Positions 56,282 through 64,000 of a stretch of DNA of 64,000 nucleotides are shown here, piece after piece. Within the stretch, counting starts at the first letter, position 1. Each line of letters opens with the position of its first letter. The stretch is taken from positions 4,154,001 through 4,218,000 of the forward strand of contig NZ_CP087184.1 of the NCBI RefSeq assembly GCF_024749045.1. Reading direction: 5' to 3'. This DNA comes from Pseudomonas sp. B21-028 (GTDB lineage: Bacteria > Pseudomonadota > Gammaproteobacteria > Pseudomonadales > Pseudomonadaceae). Made by a program: the position numbers and the translations under genes. The notes under the pieces were generated by a model that saw only the letters and a list, made by a program, of their open reading frames with translations, did no database searches and had not been told where the DNA came from.

Positions 56282-57634
56282 CTACCTTGTTCTCGCAGAT
56301 TGCGCTACGGCCAGTGCTTCGTCCAGCGCCTCGATCACCATGCCGGCTTGCTCCGCAGACAGCACCAGCGGCGGTCGAATCTTGAGTACATTGTGCCCCT
56401 TCGCGCAGGCGCTGAGCAGGACACCCTTGTCGCGCATCCGATTGACCACCAGCGTAGTGAGCTCCCGGTCGGGCGCTCGCGTTACGCGATCCGAAACCAG
56501 TTCCACGCCGACGAACATGCCCACACCGCGCACGTCACCGATGGCCTCATGCCGGTTGGCGAGATTTGCAATGCCGTCGCGCAGAATCTTGCCGACCTTG
56601 GCCGCATGCTGCACCAGCTCTTCTTTCTCGAGCGTGTCCAGCACCGCCAGCGCCGCAGCGCACGATACGGTGTTGCCGGCGAAGGTATTGAAGTATCGAG
56701 AGTTCTTGCCAAATTCCGCCAGCGCGTCAGCAGTGGCCAGCAGTCCTGCGATAGGTTGTCCATTGCCCATCGGCTTGCCCAGGGTAACGATGTCAGGGTT
56801 GACGCCGTAACGTTGAAAGCCCCACATATGCTCGCCCGTCCTGCCGAAGCCGGGCTGGACCTCGTCGGCGATGAACAGGCCGCCGGCCCGCTTGATCGCC
56901 TCGACAGCGCCCTTCAACAAGCCCGCCGGTCCAGGAAGGATGCCGTCGCTGGTGAACATCGAATCGACAATCAGTGCCGCCGGCTTGATGCCGTGACGCT
57001 GCAGATCGGCGATCGCCGCCTCGACATCGCGGGTGAAGCGTTCGCAGAGGTCAGCGCCTTCGGCATGATAGAGGCTCGGCGCCGGAACCAGGCGAACGTG
57101 CGCACCGAGATCGACTGTCACGCCGAGTGACGGCGAAAATTTCGACACTGCGTCGGTGAAACCGTGATAAGCGGTTTCGGTCACGATTACGCCCGTGCCA
57201 CCGGTGCGAACCTGCGCGATACGATAGGCCAGATCGTTTGCCTCGCTGCCCGTGCAGGTCAGCATGAGGTGAGCAAGCCGGGTCTCGGGTACGGTCGCGA
57301 CCAGACGTTCGGCCAGTTCCAGAATGGTGTCATGCAGATAGCGGGTGTTGGTCGCGAGAGTCTGCACCTGCCGGCAGATCGCCTCGGTCACCGCCGGGTG
57401 ACAATGCCCGAGTGACGCGACGTTGTTATATACGTCGAGATAACGACGGCCCTGCGGATCGATCAACCACACACCTTCGCCGCGCACGATGTGCAACGGA
57501 TGTTCGTACATCAGCCGATAGGCCGGGCCGAGCAAGGCGTCGCGTCGCTCGATCATCGCCGCGGTGACAGGGCTCAGATTGGCGCGCCCGGGGATATAGG
57601 CGTTGACCATGTTGAGGTCAGTGGTGCTTTTCAT
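56282..57634 (-). CDS. Class-III PLP enzyme, probable phospho-lyase (AGXT2L/PHYKPL-like)
   Basis: This 450-residue enzyme has the fold of class-III aminotransferases: LTCTGSEANDLAYRIAQ, AYHGFTDAV, LFIADEVQPGFGRTGEHMWG and Schiff-base Lys287 in TLGKPMGNGQP. The TGSEANDLA loop and YVNEV-type region resemble AGXT2-like enzymes, which include phosphoethanolamine and 5-phosphohydroxylysine phospho-lyases. The start overlaps the end of the hydroxylysine-kinase-like gene by 17 bases, strongly linking their jobs: the kinase would phosphorylate an amino alcohol and this enzyme would release phosphate and ammonia. A plain aminotransferase remains possible. Confidence 0.8.
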   Translation of the reverse strand: MKSTTDLNMVNAYIPGRANLSPVTAAMIERRDALLGPAYRLMYEHPLHIVRGEGVWLIDPQGRRYLDVYNNVASLGHCHPAVTEAICRQVQTLATNTRYLHDTILELAERLVATVPETRLAHLMLTCTGSEANDLAYRIAQVRTGGTGVIVTETAYHGFTDAVSKFSPSLGVTVDLGAHVRLVPAPSLYHAEGADLCERFTRDVEAAIADLQRHGIKPAALIVDSMFTSDGILPGPAGLLKGAVEAIKRAGGLFIADEVQPGFGRTGEHMWGFQRYGVNPDIVTLGKPMGNGQPIAGLLATADALAEFGKNSRYFNTFAGNTVSCAAALAVLDTLEKEELVQHAAKVGKILRDGIANLANRHEAIGDVRGVGMFVGVELVSDRVTRAPDRELTTLVVNRMRDKGVLLSACAKGHNVLKIRPPLVLSAEQAGMVIEALDEALAVAQSARTR

Positions 57635-58697
57635 CGGTTTGTCCTTTTCGTACTTCAGTAAGTAGTCGGTCGCGCGCCTCGGCGCGGGAAAGATCGGCCA
57701 TCTGGGACAACGCCTCCCATGCTGCCGGGTTGTGGCGCATGATGTAGGCCCGGTTCTCGGGGTAGCGCCTGGCCCGCCACTCCGAAATCAACACGGTGAT
57801 GAGATGACGTGTGGCCATAAGGTCGGCGACGATCTCCTGCTCCAGCTCACTGAGCGGCAGCGTCGCGTGGTAGGCACCGACGAACTGCGCCGCCCCTTCG
57901 AACGGATCAGTTGTGCCGCTCATGTGGAAAGCCGCCGCCGTAGCGACTTCACCGACCAGTGGCGCATACAGCATGTCGCCGAAATCTATGATTCCCACCA
58001 TGCGCTCGTGATCCTCAGGGGCGACCAGCACGTTGTAGAGGTGGTAGTCGTTGTGGATCACCTGTGACCGCACCGAGGCCAGATGCGGCAGGACATACTC
58101 GGTGAAGCGCGTCATGAACGACTCGGCGAGCGCGCGACGCGAGGGGTCCACGATATCACCAAGCCTGGCTGCCAGCCGGTGTGCTGCGCAAACGTTCCAG
58201 AGCAGATCATGCGTCGCCGAAGGATGGGTGAATTCCCGCAACGCGAGATTCAGCCTGGCAAGCAACGTCGCCATCGCTCGACGCTGCGCGGCGGTTCGCA
58301 CGGTATCCCGGATCTGGACGCCGTCGAGATAAGTCAGCATCCGCACGGTGGTCCGCACCCCATCGGTCAGCATTACAGTGTCACGCGCCTGTCCGCCAAG
58401 CGTGCGCACCACGCGGGGCACCACCAGCTCGGGCGCCACGCGGGCAATGTGCTCAAGCGCCGCGATCTGGAAATCAACCACCGAAACCGGCTCGGATGGA
58501 TTGCTGATCTTGACGACGTAACGCCTGCCGTCGTCCGTCTCTATGCAGCAGTTCTGGTCGCGCTCGCCCACCAGGGATTTGACGCGGCCATTGATACCAT
58601 AGAGACGGCGGACCAGGGCTCCCACCTCGTCTGGGGCAAGGCTGGGTACTGCCGTGCTCAACGCAGCAGCCGTGATCGGGGGATTCTCCTCCATCAC
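57618..58697 (-). CDS. Hydroxylysine-kinase-like (AGPHD1/APH fold) phosphotransferase
   Basis: This 359-residue kinase has aminoglycoside-phosphotransferase fold. The ATP lysine is Lys63 in YVVKISN, the catalytic loop HNDYHLYN is at 215-222 and the metal-binding IIDFGD at 236-241. DQNCCIETDDGRRYVVKIS, VRMLTYLDGVQI and ARRYPENRAYIM follow the animal hydroxylysine kinase (HYKK/AGPHD1) pattern closely as I recall it. It overlaps the HAD gene upstream by four bases and the phospho-lyase downstream by 17. Likely reaction: GTP- or ATP-dependent phosphorylation of the hydroxyl of 5-hydroxylysine or a similar compound. Confidence 0.8.
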   Translation of the reverse strand: MMEENPPITAAALSTAVPSLAPDEVGALVRRLYGINGRVKSLVGERDQNCCIETDDGRRYVVKISNPSEPVSVVDFQIAALEHIARVAPELVVPRVVRTLGGQARDTVMLTDGVRTTVRMLTYLDGVQIRDTVRTAAQRRAMATLLARLNLALREFTHPSATHDLLWNVCAAHRLAARLGDIVDPSRRALAESFMTRFTEYVLPHLASVRSQVIHNDYHLYNVLVAPEDHERMVGIIDFGDMLYAPLVGEVATAAAFHMSGTTDPFEGAAQFVGAYHATLPLSELEQEIVADLMATRHLITVLISEWRARRYPENRAYIMRHNPAAWEALSQMADLSRAEARDRLLTEVRKGQTDEKHH

Positions 58698-59398
58698 GCG
58701 CCCCGTTTCATCGCGGGAGCCTGGGCCAGGCAGTCCAGGCCAAGCAAGCCGGGAAGTTGGCGAATATCGGTCAACCGGTCAACACCATAGCCGTCACACG
58801 CAGGCTCGTGTCCGCGGTCGATAAAGGCCTTGGCCATGAACCCCAGATCCGAAGCCGTCATAAGGTCGTAACGAAAACTCGATGAGACGTGCATCATCTG
58901 CTCGGGTCCGCAGCCGAGTTGATCGAACATGTATTCGAACATCTGCGCCCGTGGCTTGTAGGCGCGGGCCTCCTCGGCGGTGTAGACCGCGTGGAAAGGT
59001 GCCTTGAGGTGGGCGACGCTATGCGGGATCAGATCGACCATCGAGTTCGACAGGATCACCAGCGGGACATGCGCAGCGATTGCCGTCAGCGTCTCGACGA
59101 CGTTCGGGTGGGGCTGCCAGGTCGGTACGGCCTCGTACAAGGCGAGCGCATCGGCAAGGCGATACTCGACACCGTGTTTCTTACAGGTGCGCTCAATGGC
59201 GTTCTGAACGACGTCAAAGAATGGCTTCCACTCGCCGAGTACTTCATCCAGGCGGTAGAAGCTGAAACTGCTCAGGAAAGCCGGCATCCGATCGCACGGA
59301 ACACGATCTTCGAAAAGTTTTCTGGCGGTCGGCCCCATTTCGAAGTTGATGAGCGTCCCGTAGCAATCGAAGCTGATGAATTTCGGTTTGTATGTCAC
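58694..59398 (-). CDS. Type II haloacid-dehalogenase-family hydrolase
   Basis: This 234-residue protein starts at GTG 59398 with AGGAG upstream. The nucleophile is in FISFDCYGTLINF, Ser in LVILSNSMVDLIP, Lys in ARAYKPRAQMFEY and MHVSSSFRYDLMTASD near motif IV. It is a clear paralog of the protein at 54612-55280, so the locus carries two members. It is the first gene of a tightly overlapping operon with the kinase and phospho-lyase, which ties it to that pathway. Substrate unknown. Confidence 0.85.
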   Translation of the reverse strand: MTYKPKFISFDCYGTLINFEMGPTARKLFEDRVPCDRMPAFLSSFSFYRLDEVLGEWKPFFDVVQNAIERTCKKHGVEYRLADALALYEAVPTWQPHPNVVETLTAIAAHVPLVILSNSMVDLIPHSVAHLKAPFHAVYTAEEARAYKPRAQMFEYMFDQLGCGPEQMMHVSSSFRYDLMTASDLGFMAKAFIDRGHEPACDGYGVDRLTDIRQLPGLLGLDCLAQAPAMKRGA

Positions 59399-59581
59399 TT
59401 GGTCAATCTCCTGAATGTGGATGACAGTTGGTGACTACAAGTCTATGAATATCAGCCCTACGGAAATGCTCTATTGCGGTGAGACTCAGGCAGATTCCTT
59501 TTTGATCTGAAGCATGCCTGACATGATCTGCGGTACCCGTTGCCGGGCCCGGATAGAACGGCTCACCCTTTCTGATTCAGC

Positions 59582-59614
59582 AAAAAAAACGCCCCTCCAT
59601 GAAGAAGGGGCGTT
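59582..59614 (-). terminator. Rho-independent terminator after the dehydratase gene
   Basis: On the minus strand AACGCCCC, an eleven-base loop and GGGGCGTT are followed by a run of T. It lies about 70 bases past the dehydratase stop and isolates it from the HAD/kinase operon. Confidence 0.88.
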
Positions 59615-59681
59615 CGTCAGCGTCAGTCCGCGGTACCTCTGCGGCTTCATAGGCAGAGCATCTACCGCACGTGTCGAAAGC

Positions 59682-60653
59682 TTACTCGCCAGCTTTGTAG
59701 ATCTCGGCAAGGTCGCACAGGTCCCAGTTACCGCCGGTCAGCACCACGCAGACCTTTTCATCCGGCCTGACCTTGACTACCCCCGCCAACAGCGCGCCGA
59801 TGCCGATCGAAGCCGCTGGTTCAGCAATCAGTTTCGCGTCCTTGGCCAAGACACGCATGCCTTCGATGATGTGTTCGTCCTCGACCAGGACGATTTCGTC
59901 CACGTAGCGCTCGATGATGGGAAAGGGATTCTGCCCCGGCACGCTTATTCTCAAGCCATCGGCAATGGTGTTCTTCAAGGGAAGCGTGGTGCGTTCCTTG
60001 TTCAACCTGCTGTGATAGTACTTGGGGGTCAAGGCGGGTTCTGCGCCCACAACCCGTACCGATGGCCGGATTTCCTTGATGGCGGTGGCGATACCGGAAA
60101 TCAGGCCGCCGCCCCCCATGGGAATGATGACTGTGTCCACATCCTGCAAGTCCTCCAGGATTTCGCAGCCAATCGTTCCCTGACCGGCCATCACCAGCGG
60201 GTCTTCGAAGGCATGGACGGCTGCGTAGCCATTTTCCGCTGCGATTTCGTACACCCTTTTCCACCGGGCAGCGGTGTCGCCATCAAACAGAATGACTTCC
60301 GCGCCAAGGGCTTTTGTATTGTCGATCTTGATTTTTGGCGTGGTAACCGGAAGCACCAGAATCGCTTTCACACCCAGCATTCGGGCTGCATAGGCGAGCC
60401 CTTGGGCGTGATTACCGGAAGACGTGGCGATGATGCCGTTGGCGATCTCTTCCCTGGACAGCGAGAGCGTCTTGTTCAGCGCACCGCGAATCTTGAACGC
60501 CCCGGTGATCTGCAGGGTTTCGGGCTTCAGATAGAGCTGACAACCCACAGCTTTCTCTATCTTTTCCGCACGCAGTAACGGCGTATGTTTGACATGGGGT
60601 TTCAGCCGCGCTTGGGCTTCTCGAATATCCTGCAGGGTTGGATAGTCACGCAT
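59682..60653 (-). CDS. Threonine/serine or hydroxyaspartate dehydratase-type PLP enzyme
   Basis: This 323-residue fold-type II PLP enzyme has Schiff-base Lys54 in TGAFKIRGALNK, substrate loop TSSGNHAQGLAYAA, phosphate-binding MGGGGLISGIA and C-terminal LTGGNWDL. There is no ACT regulatory domain, so it is of the catabolic type. Together with the ornithine-cyclodeaminase-like gene 36 bases upstream it matches BhcB/BhcD (3-hydroxyaspartate dehydratase plus iminosuccinate reductase) and EutB/EutC of ectoine catabolism. It removes water and ammonia from a 3-hydroxy amino acid; which one is open. Confidence 0.85.
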   Translation of the reverse strand: MRDYPTLQDIREAQARLKPHVKHTPLLRAEKIEKAVGCQLYLKPETLQITGAFKIRGALNKTLSLSREEIANGIIATSSGNHAQGLAYAARMLGVKAILVLPVTTPKIKIDNTKALGAEVILFDGDTAARWKRVYEIAAENGYAAVHAFEDPLVMAGQGTIGCEILEDLQDVDTVIIPMGGGGLISGIATAIKEIRPSVRVVGAEPALTPKYYHSRLNKERTTLPLKNTIADGLRISVPGQNPFPIIERYVDEIVLVEDEHIIEGMRVLAKDAKLIAEPAASIGIGALLAGVVKVRPDEKVCVVLTGGNWDLCDLAEIYKAGE

Positions 60654-60689
60654 GGAATTTCATCTCTCCGTACTGTCGAAAATCACTGA

Positions 60690-61679
60690 TCAAAGGAACG
60701 CAAAGAAGGTCCCGACGTTGTTTTCCAGTGCATTGCGGTAGATTTTTTCCGCGGTGGTGTTGTCCTGTATTGCCATGCCCGTGGAATCGAAAATGGTGAT
60801 TTCGTCATCGTTTTCCCGGCCAGGCTTTCTGCCCAGCAATATCTCGCCGAGCTCACCATGGATAGCGTCCCGGGTGATGATCTTCGCGTTCAGCGGATGC
60901 CAGGTCTCCCCTTTTTCGACACATTGGGAGATCGAGTCATTGACGATCCTGGCGTGCCTGAATATCTCGGGATCCAGCTCTTGCTTGCCCTGCTGGTCCG
61001 TCCCTATGGCTACGATGTGAGTACCGGGCTTTACCCAGCTCGCTTCCACCAAGGGACCTTTGCCACGAGTGGTGGTGATCAGGATATCCGCCTGTTCGAC
61101 CGCCTCTTTCTTGGAACCGGCCAAGGTCACTGGAATACCGAACTCGCCTTCGATATCCGTTTTGAATCCGGCGAGCGCTTCCGGGTTTCTGCTCCAGGCG
61201 TGGATCTCTTCGATCTGCATCACCAGGCTGATGGCCCGAATCTGCATCCGAGCCTGGTTCCCTGTACCTATGGTGGTGATTTTCTTCGCACTCTTGCGTG
61301 CCAGTGCCTTTACCGAAACGGCCCCCGACGCCCCCGTCCTGAGACCGGTGAGCAGGCTTCCATCCATGACGCAGATCAGCGCACAACTCCTGGCATCGAA
61401 CAACAGAATGGAGCCCATGCCGTTGGGCACGCCGTGTGCTGTCGGGTTATCGAGGAAGCCTCCGGAAGAAGCTTTCATCGAGATCATTTCGTTGGTCTTG
61501 CAGTAACCGACCTTGAAGTCGATTTCTCCGCGTGGTGCCGGCAGATGTATGCCTATGTAGTCAGGTTGTACCACCTGTCCACTGCTGAAGGCCTTGTACG
61601 CCTCCTCCACCGCACCGATGACATCCTGCATGGAGATCAATTTGCCGACTTCTTCTTTAGTAAGCAGCAGTGTTTTCAT
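60690..61679 (-). CDS. Ornithine cyclodeaminase / mu-crystallin family reductase
   Basis: This 329-residue protein has the family layout: N-terminal half with [20 protein letters not shown], Rossmann segment [16 protein letters not shown], and a C-terminal [20 protein letters not shown]. The mid-chain arginine and lysine of the substrate pocket ([15 protein letters not shown], here [14 protein letters not shown]) are present. Members act as cyclodeaminases, alanine dehydrogenases or imine reductases. Pairing with the dehydratase suggests an imine reductase such as iminosuccinate reductase or EutC. It is first of the two-gene operon. Confidence 0.85.
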   Translation of the reverse strand: MKTLLLTKEEVGKLISMQDVIGAVEEAYKAFSSGQVVQPDYIGIHLPAPRGEIDFKVGYCKTNEMISMKASSGGFLDNPTAHGVPNGMGSILLFDARSCALICVMDGSLLTGLRTGASGAVSVKALARKSAKKITTIGTGNQARMQIRAISLVMQIEEIHAWSRNPEALAGFKTDIEGEFGIPVTLAGSKKEAVEQADILITTTRGKGPLVEASWVKPGTHIVAIGTDQQGKQELDPEIFRHARIVNDSISQCVEKGETWHPLNAKIITRDAIHGELGEILLGRKPGRENDDEITIFDSTGMAIQDNTTAEKIYRNALENNVGTFFAFL

Positions 61680-62193
61680 CTACGCCAACTCGCTGTTATT
61701 GGATGAGCACCTGCCAGGTTTACGCGCACATTCCACGGAATGTAGTCGCCCGGTTCGGTGCGGGCTCCACGAGAATGCCCTGCTCGTTCGCCTGCAAGCA
61801 GTATGCTGCCGAGTGCTCAGCAGAAAATTCCGGATACCCTGGGAATACGCAACTTCCGGTTTATTTTCACCGTCGGCGAAAGCTAACGCTTCGACCCGGA
61901 AACGTTCGGGAGGGTTTGTGGCATCGATCACTGCGGGCTGCGCAGCAGAAACTTGCGAGCGCATGCCCGAAAATACCCGATCCTGCGATTGCACACGCCC
62001 AATACGGCAGTCCTCTCGGGTCGAGATGACTAATATGAGACCAACGCAACGGCATTGGCAGCCGGATTCCCGCGCGGGCCGATCACTTCATCGGCGAGCA
62101 CTGGCGTCACGGTATTGAAGCCACGTTGCAGCATTGCCTGCATGGCTCACTACCGAGCGATAAAACAAATTGATTCCAGGCCAGGAGAATAGA
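61680..62193. other. 514-base gap between divergent genes with a possible gene remnant
   Basis: This is the promoter region for the reductase/dehydratase operon and for the FAD oxidoreductase. A minus-strand frame at 62030-62143 (37 codons, beginning MQAMLQRGFNTV) reads like the end of a protein but has no body and no ribosome site. Remaining sequence shows no gene. It may be a relic of a deleted gene. Confidence 0.4.
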
Positions 62194-63519
62194 ATGCCGG
62201 CTCCCTTGATAACCATTGCGTCCACACCGGAGCTGCCGAAAAGCGCCGATGCCGTCGTCATCGGCGGTGGCATTATCGGCGTCTGCGCCGCCTATTTCAT
62301 GGCCCGTCAGGGGATGAGCGTTGCTGTCATCGAGAAGGGCCGCATAGGAGCCGAGCAGTCCAGCCGCAACTGGGGTTGGTGCCGTCAGCAGAACCGCGAC
62401 GCACGCGAATTGCCGTTATCGACCAAAAGTCTCGCGCTCTGGGAGGAGATCACCGCTGACCTGGACGAGGACCTGGGCTTTCGCCGCTGCGGATTGTTCT
62501 ATCTCTCGGATAGCCAGGCCGAGCTCGACGGTTGGGCAAAATGGCGCGATTTCGCGCTCACTCAGGGGGTCACGACTCATATGCTGAGCGGCGCCGAAGC
62601 CACGCAACGCGGCGCGGCAACCGGCAAGCCCTGGTTGGGTGGTGTATTTTCGCCGTCCGACGGCATCGCTGACCCGTCACGGGCGGCCCCGCTGATTGCC
62701 AAGGGCGTGATCAAGCATGGCGGTTCGATACACCAATTCTGCGCAGCTCGCGGCGTCGAGACCGAAGCCGGCCGGGTGTCGGGTGTCATTACGGAAAAGG
62801 GCGTGATCAAGACCCGTCAGGTAGTGATGGCTGGCGGCGCCTGGGCCTCTTCCTTCTGTGCCCAGCTTGGCATTCGCTTTCCCCAGGCGTCGGTGCGATC
62901 GAGCATCATGTCGGTCATGCCGGGAGCCCAGGGGCTTCCCGACACACTTCATACCAGCGATGTGACCGTCACGCGGCGCGGGGATGGCGGTTACACGCTG
63001 GCCATTTCCGGACGGGCCTGTGTGGATCCGACGCCGCAGCAACTCCGGTTCTCATCGTACTTTCTGCCGATGTTCGCCAAGCGCTGGCAAATGCTCTCGC
63101 CCGGTGATCTGCAAGGTTGGCAGTACGGACACGAGACGCGCCGCAAATGGGCGCTCGACCGACCTACACCGATGGAGCGCGTCCGTATCCTCGACCCTCG
63201 CCCATCAGATGCAATCCTGAAGGAAACCCTCGCCCGGGCACGCCGGCTGTTGCCCGCCCTGGGCAGCGTACCCATTCAGGCAGGTTGGGCAGGCTATATC
63301 GACAGCACCCCCGACGGTGTGCCGGTTATCGACGAAGCGCAGAACCTGCCCGGGTTCATTCTGGCCGCCGGCTTCTCGGGTCACGGCTTTGGCATCGGTC
63401 CCGGTGCCGGGCGCCTGATTGCCGAACTCGCGACCGGTACGACGCCATTTGTGGACCACACCCACTACTCACTTGCCCGTCTGAACAAAGGGGTCTGGGG
63501 TAAGGTCTCCGAGTTCTGA
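62194..63519 (+). CDS. FAD-dependent amino acid/amine oxidoreductase (DAO family)
   Basis: ATG 62194 with AGGAG 6 bases upstream gives 441 residues. The FAD motif VVIGGGIIGVCAAYFMARQG lies near residue 22, followed by VIEKGRIGAEQSSRNWGWCR (the region that in some DAO enzymes carries covalent flavin) and the C-terminal FILAAGFSGHGFGIGPGAGR. The S-R-N-W-G-W-C stretch is unusual and could suit a bulky or N-substituted amino acid. It is divergent from the reductase/dehydratase operon and ends at a strong terminator. A glycine/sarcosine oxidase-like reaction on an imported amino compound is likely. Confidence 0.9.
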   Translation: MPAPLITIASTPELPKSADAVVIGGGIIGVCAAYFMARQGMSVAVIEKGRIGAEQSSRNWGWCRQQNRDARELPLSTKSLALWEEITADLDEDLGFRRCGLFYLSDSQAELDGWAKWRDFALTQGVTTHMLSGAEATQRGAATGKPWLGGVFSPSDGIADPSRAAPLIAKGVIKHGGSIHQFCAARGVETEAGRVSGVITEKGVIKTRQVVMAGGAWASSFCAQLGIRFPQASVRSSIMSVMPGAQGLPDTLHTSDVTVTRRGDGGYTLAISGRACVDPTPQQLRFSSYFLPMFAKRWQMLSPGDLQGWQYGHETRRKWALDRPTPMERVRILDPRPSDAILKETLARARRLLPALGSVPIQAGWAGYIDSTPDGVPVIDEAQNLPGFILAAGFSGHGFGIGPGAGRLIAELATGTTPFVDHTHYSLARLNKGVWGKVSEF

Positions 63520-63546
63520 ACATCGTTCTTCGTTCTTCGTTGTTTG

Positions 63547-63572
63547 ACGGGAGCTTTGCTCCCGTTTTTTTT
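63547..63572 (+). terminator. Rho-independent terminator after the FAD oxidoreductase
   Basis: ACGGGAGC, loop TTT and GCTCCCGT form a perfect 8-base stem followed by eight T residues. It lies 27 bases after the stop codon. Confidence 0.92.
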
Positions 63573-63968
63573 ACCCGCTGGAACCACCCGCCCCTTCCCG
63601 GAAAACCAGTCATGGCCTGCTTGCGAAAACGCTTGGAAACCCATCCGGCGAGGCGCCAACCAAGCCTTCAACCCAGAAAAGCCAGCCGACATTTGCTGCC
63701 GACATTGCCTTCGATTTGAGCCGTGGATGCGGTCTGTCGAGCCATCTTTTATGCAATCTGCCGAATTACTTTCCGCCCCTTGTCAGGCCTGGCGACAGCT
63801 GCGATACAGCCACCGCGCCGAGGGCAGCAAAGAGCAGATTGTCGATGCAATGAGCTGACCGTCAGGGCTCGTCACTCTCGCGAAATTGTCCCGGAGCCGG
63901 TTCTGCCGCAGACACGTTGTCCACCGCAAGGGCAACGAAAACCAATAAGAAAATCACTGGAGTCACCC
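63573..63968. other. Gene-free gap before the last gene
   Basis: In about 400 bases no gene is supported. A plus-strand frame that ends at 63858 begins inside the terminator and has no ribosome site. The promoter of the last gene should lie in the right half. Confidence 0.45.
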
Positions 63969-64000
63969 ATGAATGTCGTGAAACACAGCTGTCTCGCCCT
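63969..64000 (+). CDS. Start of a gene cut by the window end
   Basis: ATG 63969 is preceded by GGAG with a 6-base spacer. Ten codons are visible (MNVVKHSCLA), compatible with the charged start and hydrophobic core of a signal peptide. A periplasmic binding protein would fit the locus, but nothing beyond the start can be identified. Confidence 0.5.
   Translation, partial: MNVVKHSCLA

Overview
The window is 64 kb of a Pseudomonas chromosome, most likely the P. fluorescens complex. The signs are GC-rich coding DNA, dense packing, many copies of the short palindromic REP family of fluorescent pseudomonads (core GTGGGAGCGAGCCTGCTCGC), and gene content (che2-like cluster, PpnN, TopIB, ModABC). No rRNA, tRNA, CRISPR array, prophage or intact transposase gene was seen. 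Species-level placement is inference.

Layout. 1-12.6 kb is core-like: the end of ada, a GyrI-like protein, a nitronate monooxygenase, modABC behind a near-perfect ModE operator, topoisomerase IB, an orphan ClpP-like protein, a KGG stress peptide, a DUF3087 membrane protein, ppnN, a HAD phosphatase and a MATE pump. 13.0-21.7 kb is one chemosensory operon: MCP, cheY, STAS, cheA, MCP, cheW, cheR, cheD, cheB. A 27-residue membrane peptide is encoded convergently behind it. 22-24.5 kb holds a GNAT, a PhyH-type dioxygenase and a membrane protein.

24.5-29.3 kb looks like a decayed accessory patch. It has mostly orphan minus-strand genes (MarR, P-loop kinase, EcsC-like, unknown, DUF805), a frameshifted GFA gene, and several diverged intergenic repeats. 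29.4-37.4 kb is mixed: two convergent lipoproteins whose shared terminator has been split by a 93-bp palindromic element with an 8-bp target duplication, a DUF3916-like gene, a Fsr-like MFS pump with a divergent AraC regulator, a short basic protein missed by length filters, a solute-binding protein and a secreted alpha/beta hydrolase.

37.4-63.5 kb is a large, mostly minus-strand catabolic region for amino compounds. It contains two Lrp regulators, a GabT/GabD pair, a tartrate/malate-type dehydrogenase, a GhrA-like reductase, a chemoreceptor, an ArgE-like deacetylase and a complete peptide-type ABC importer. It also has two FAD amine oxidoreductases, two type II HAD hydrolases, a hydroxylysine-kinase-like enzyme overlapping a class-III phospho-lyase, and a serine/threonine dehydratase next to an ornithine-cyclodeaminase-family reductase. 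The kinase/lyase pair mirrors animal HYKK/PHYKPL, so hydroxylysine or a related phosphorylatable amino alcohol is a plausible substrate. The dehydratase/reductase pair resembles BhcB/BhcD and EutB/EutC. These pathway assignments are inference. The window ends just inside a further gene.
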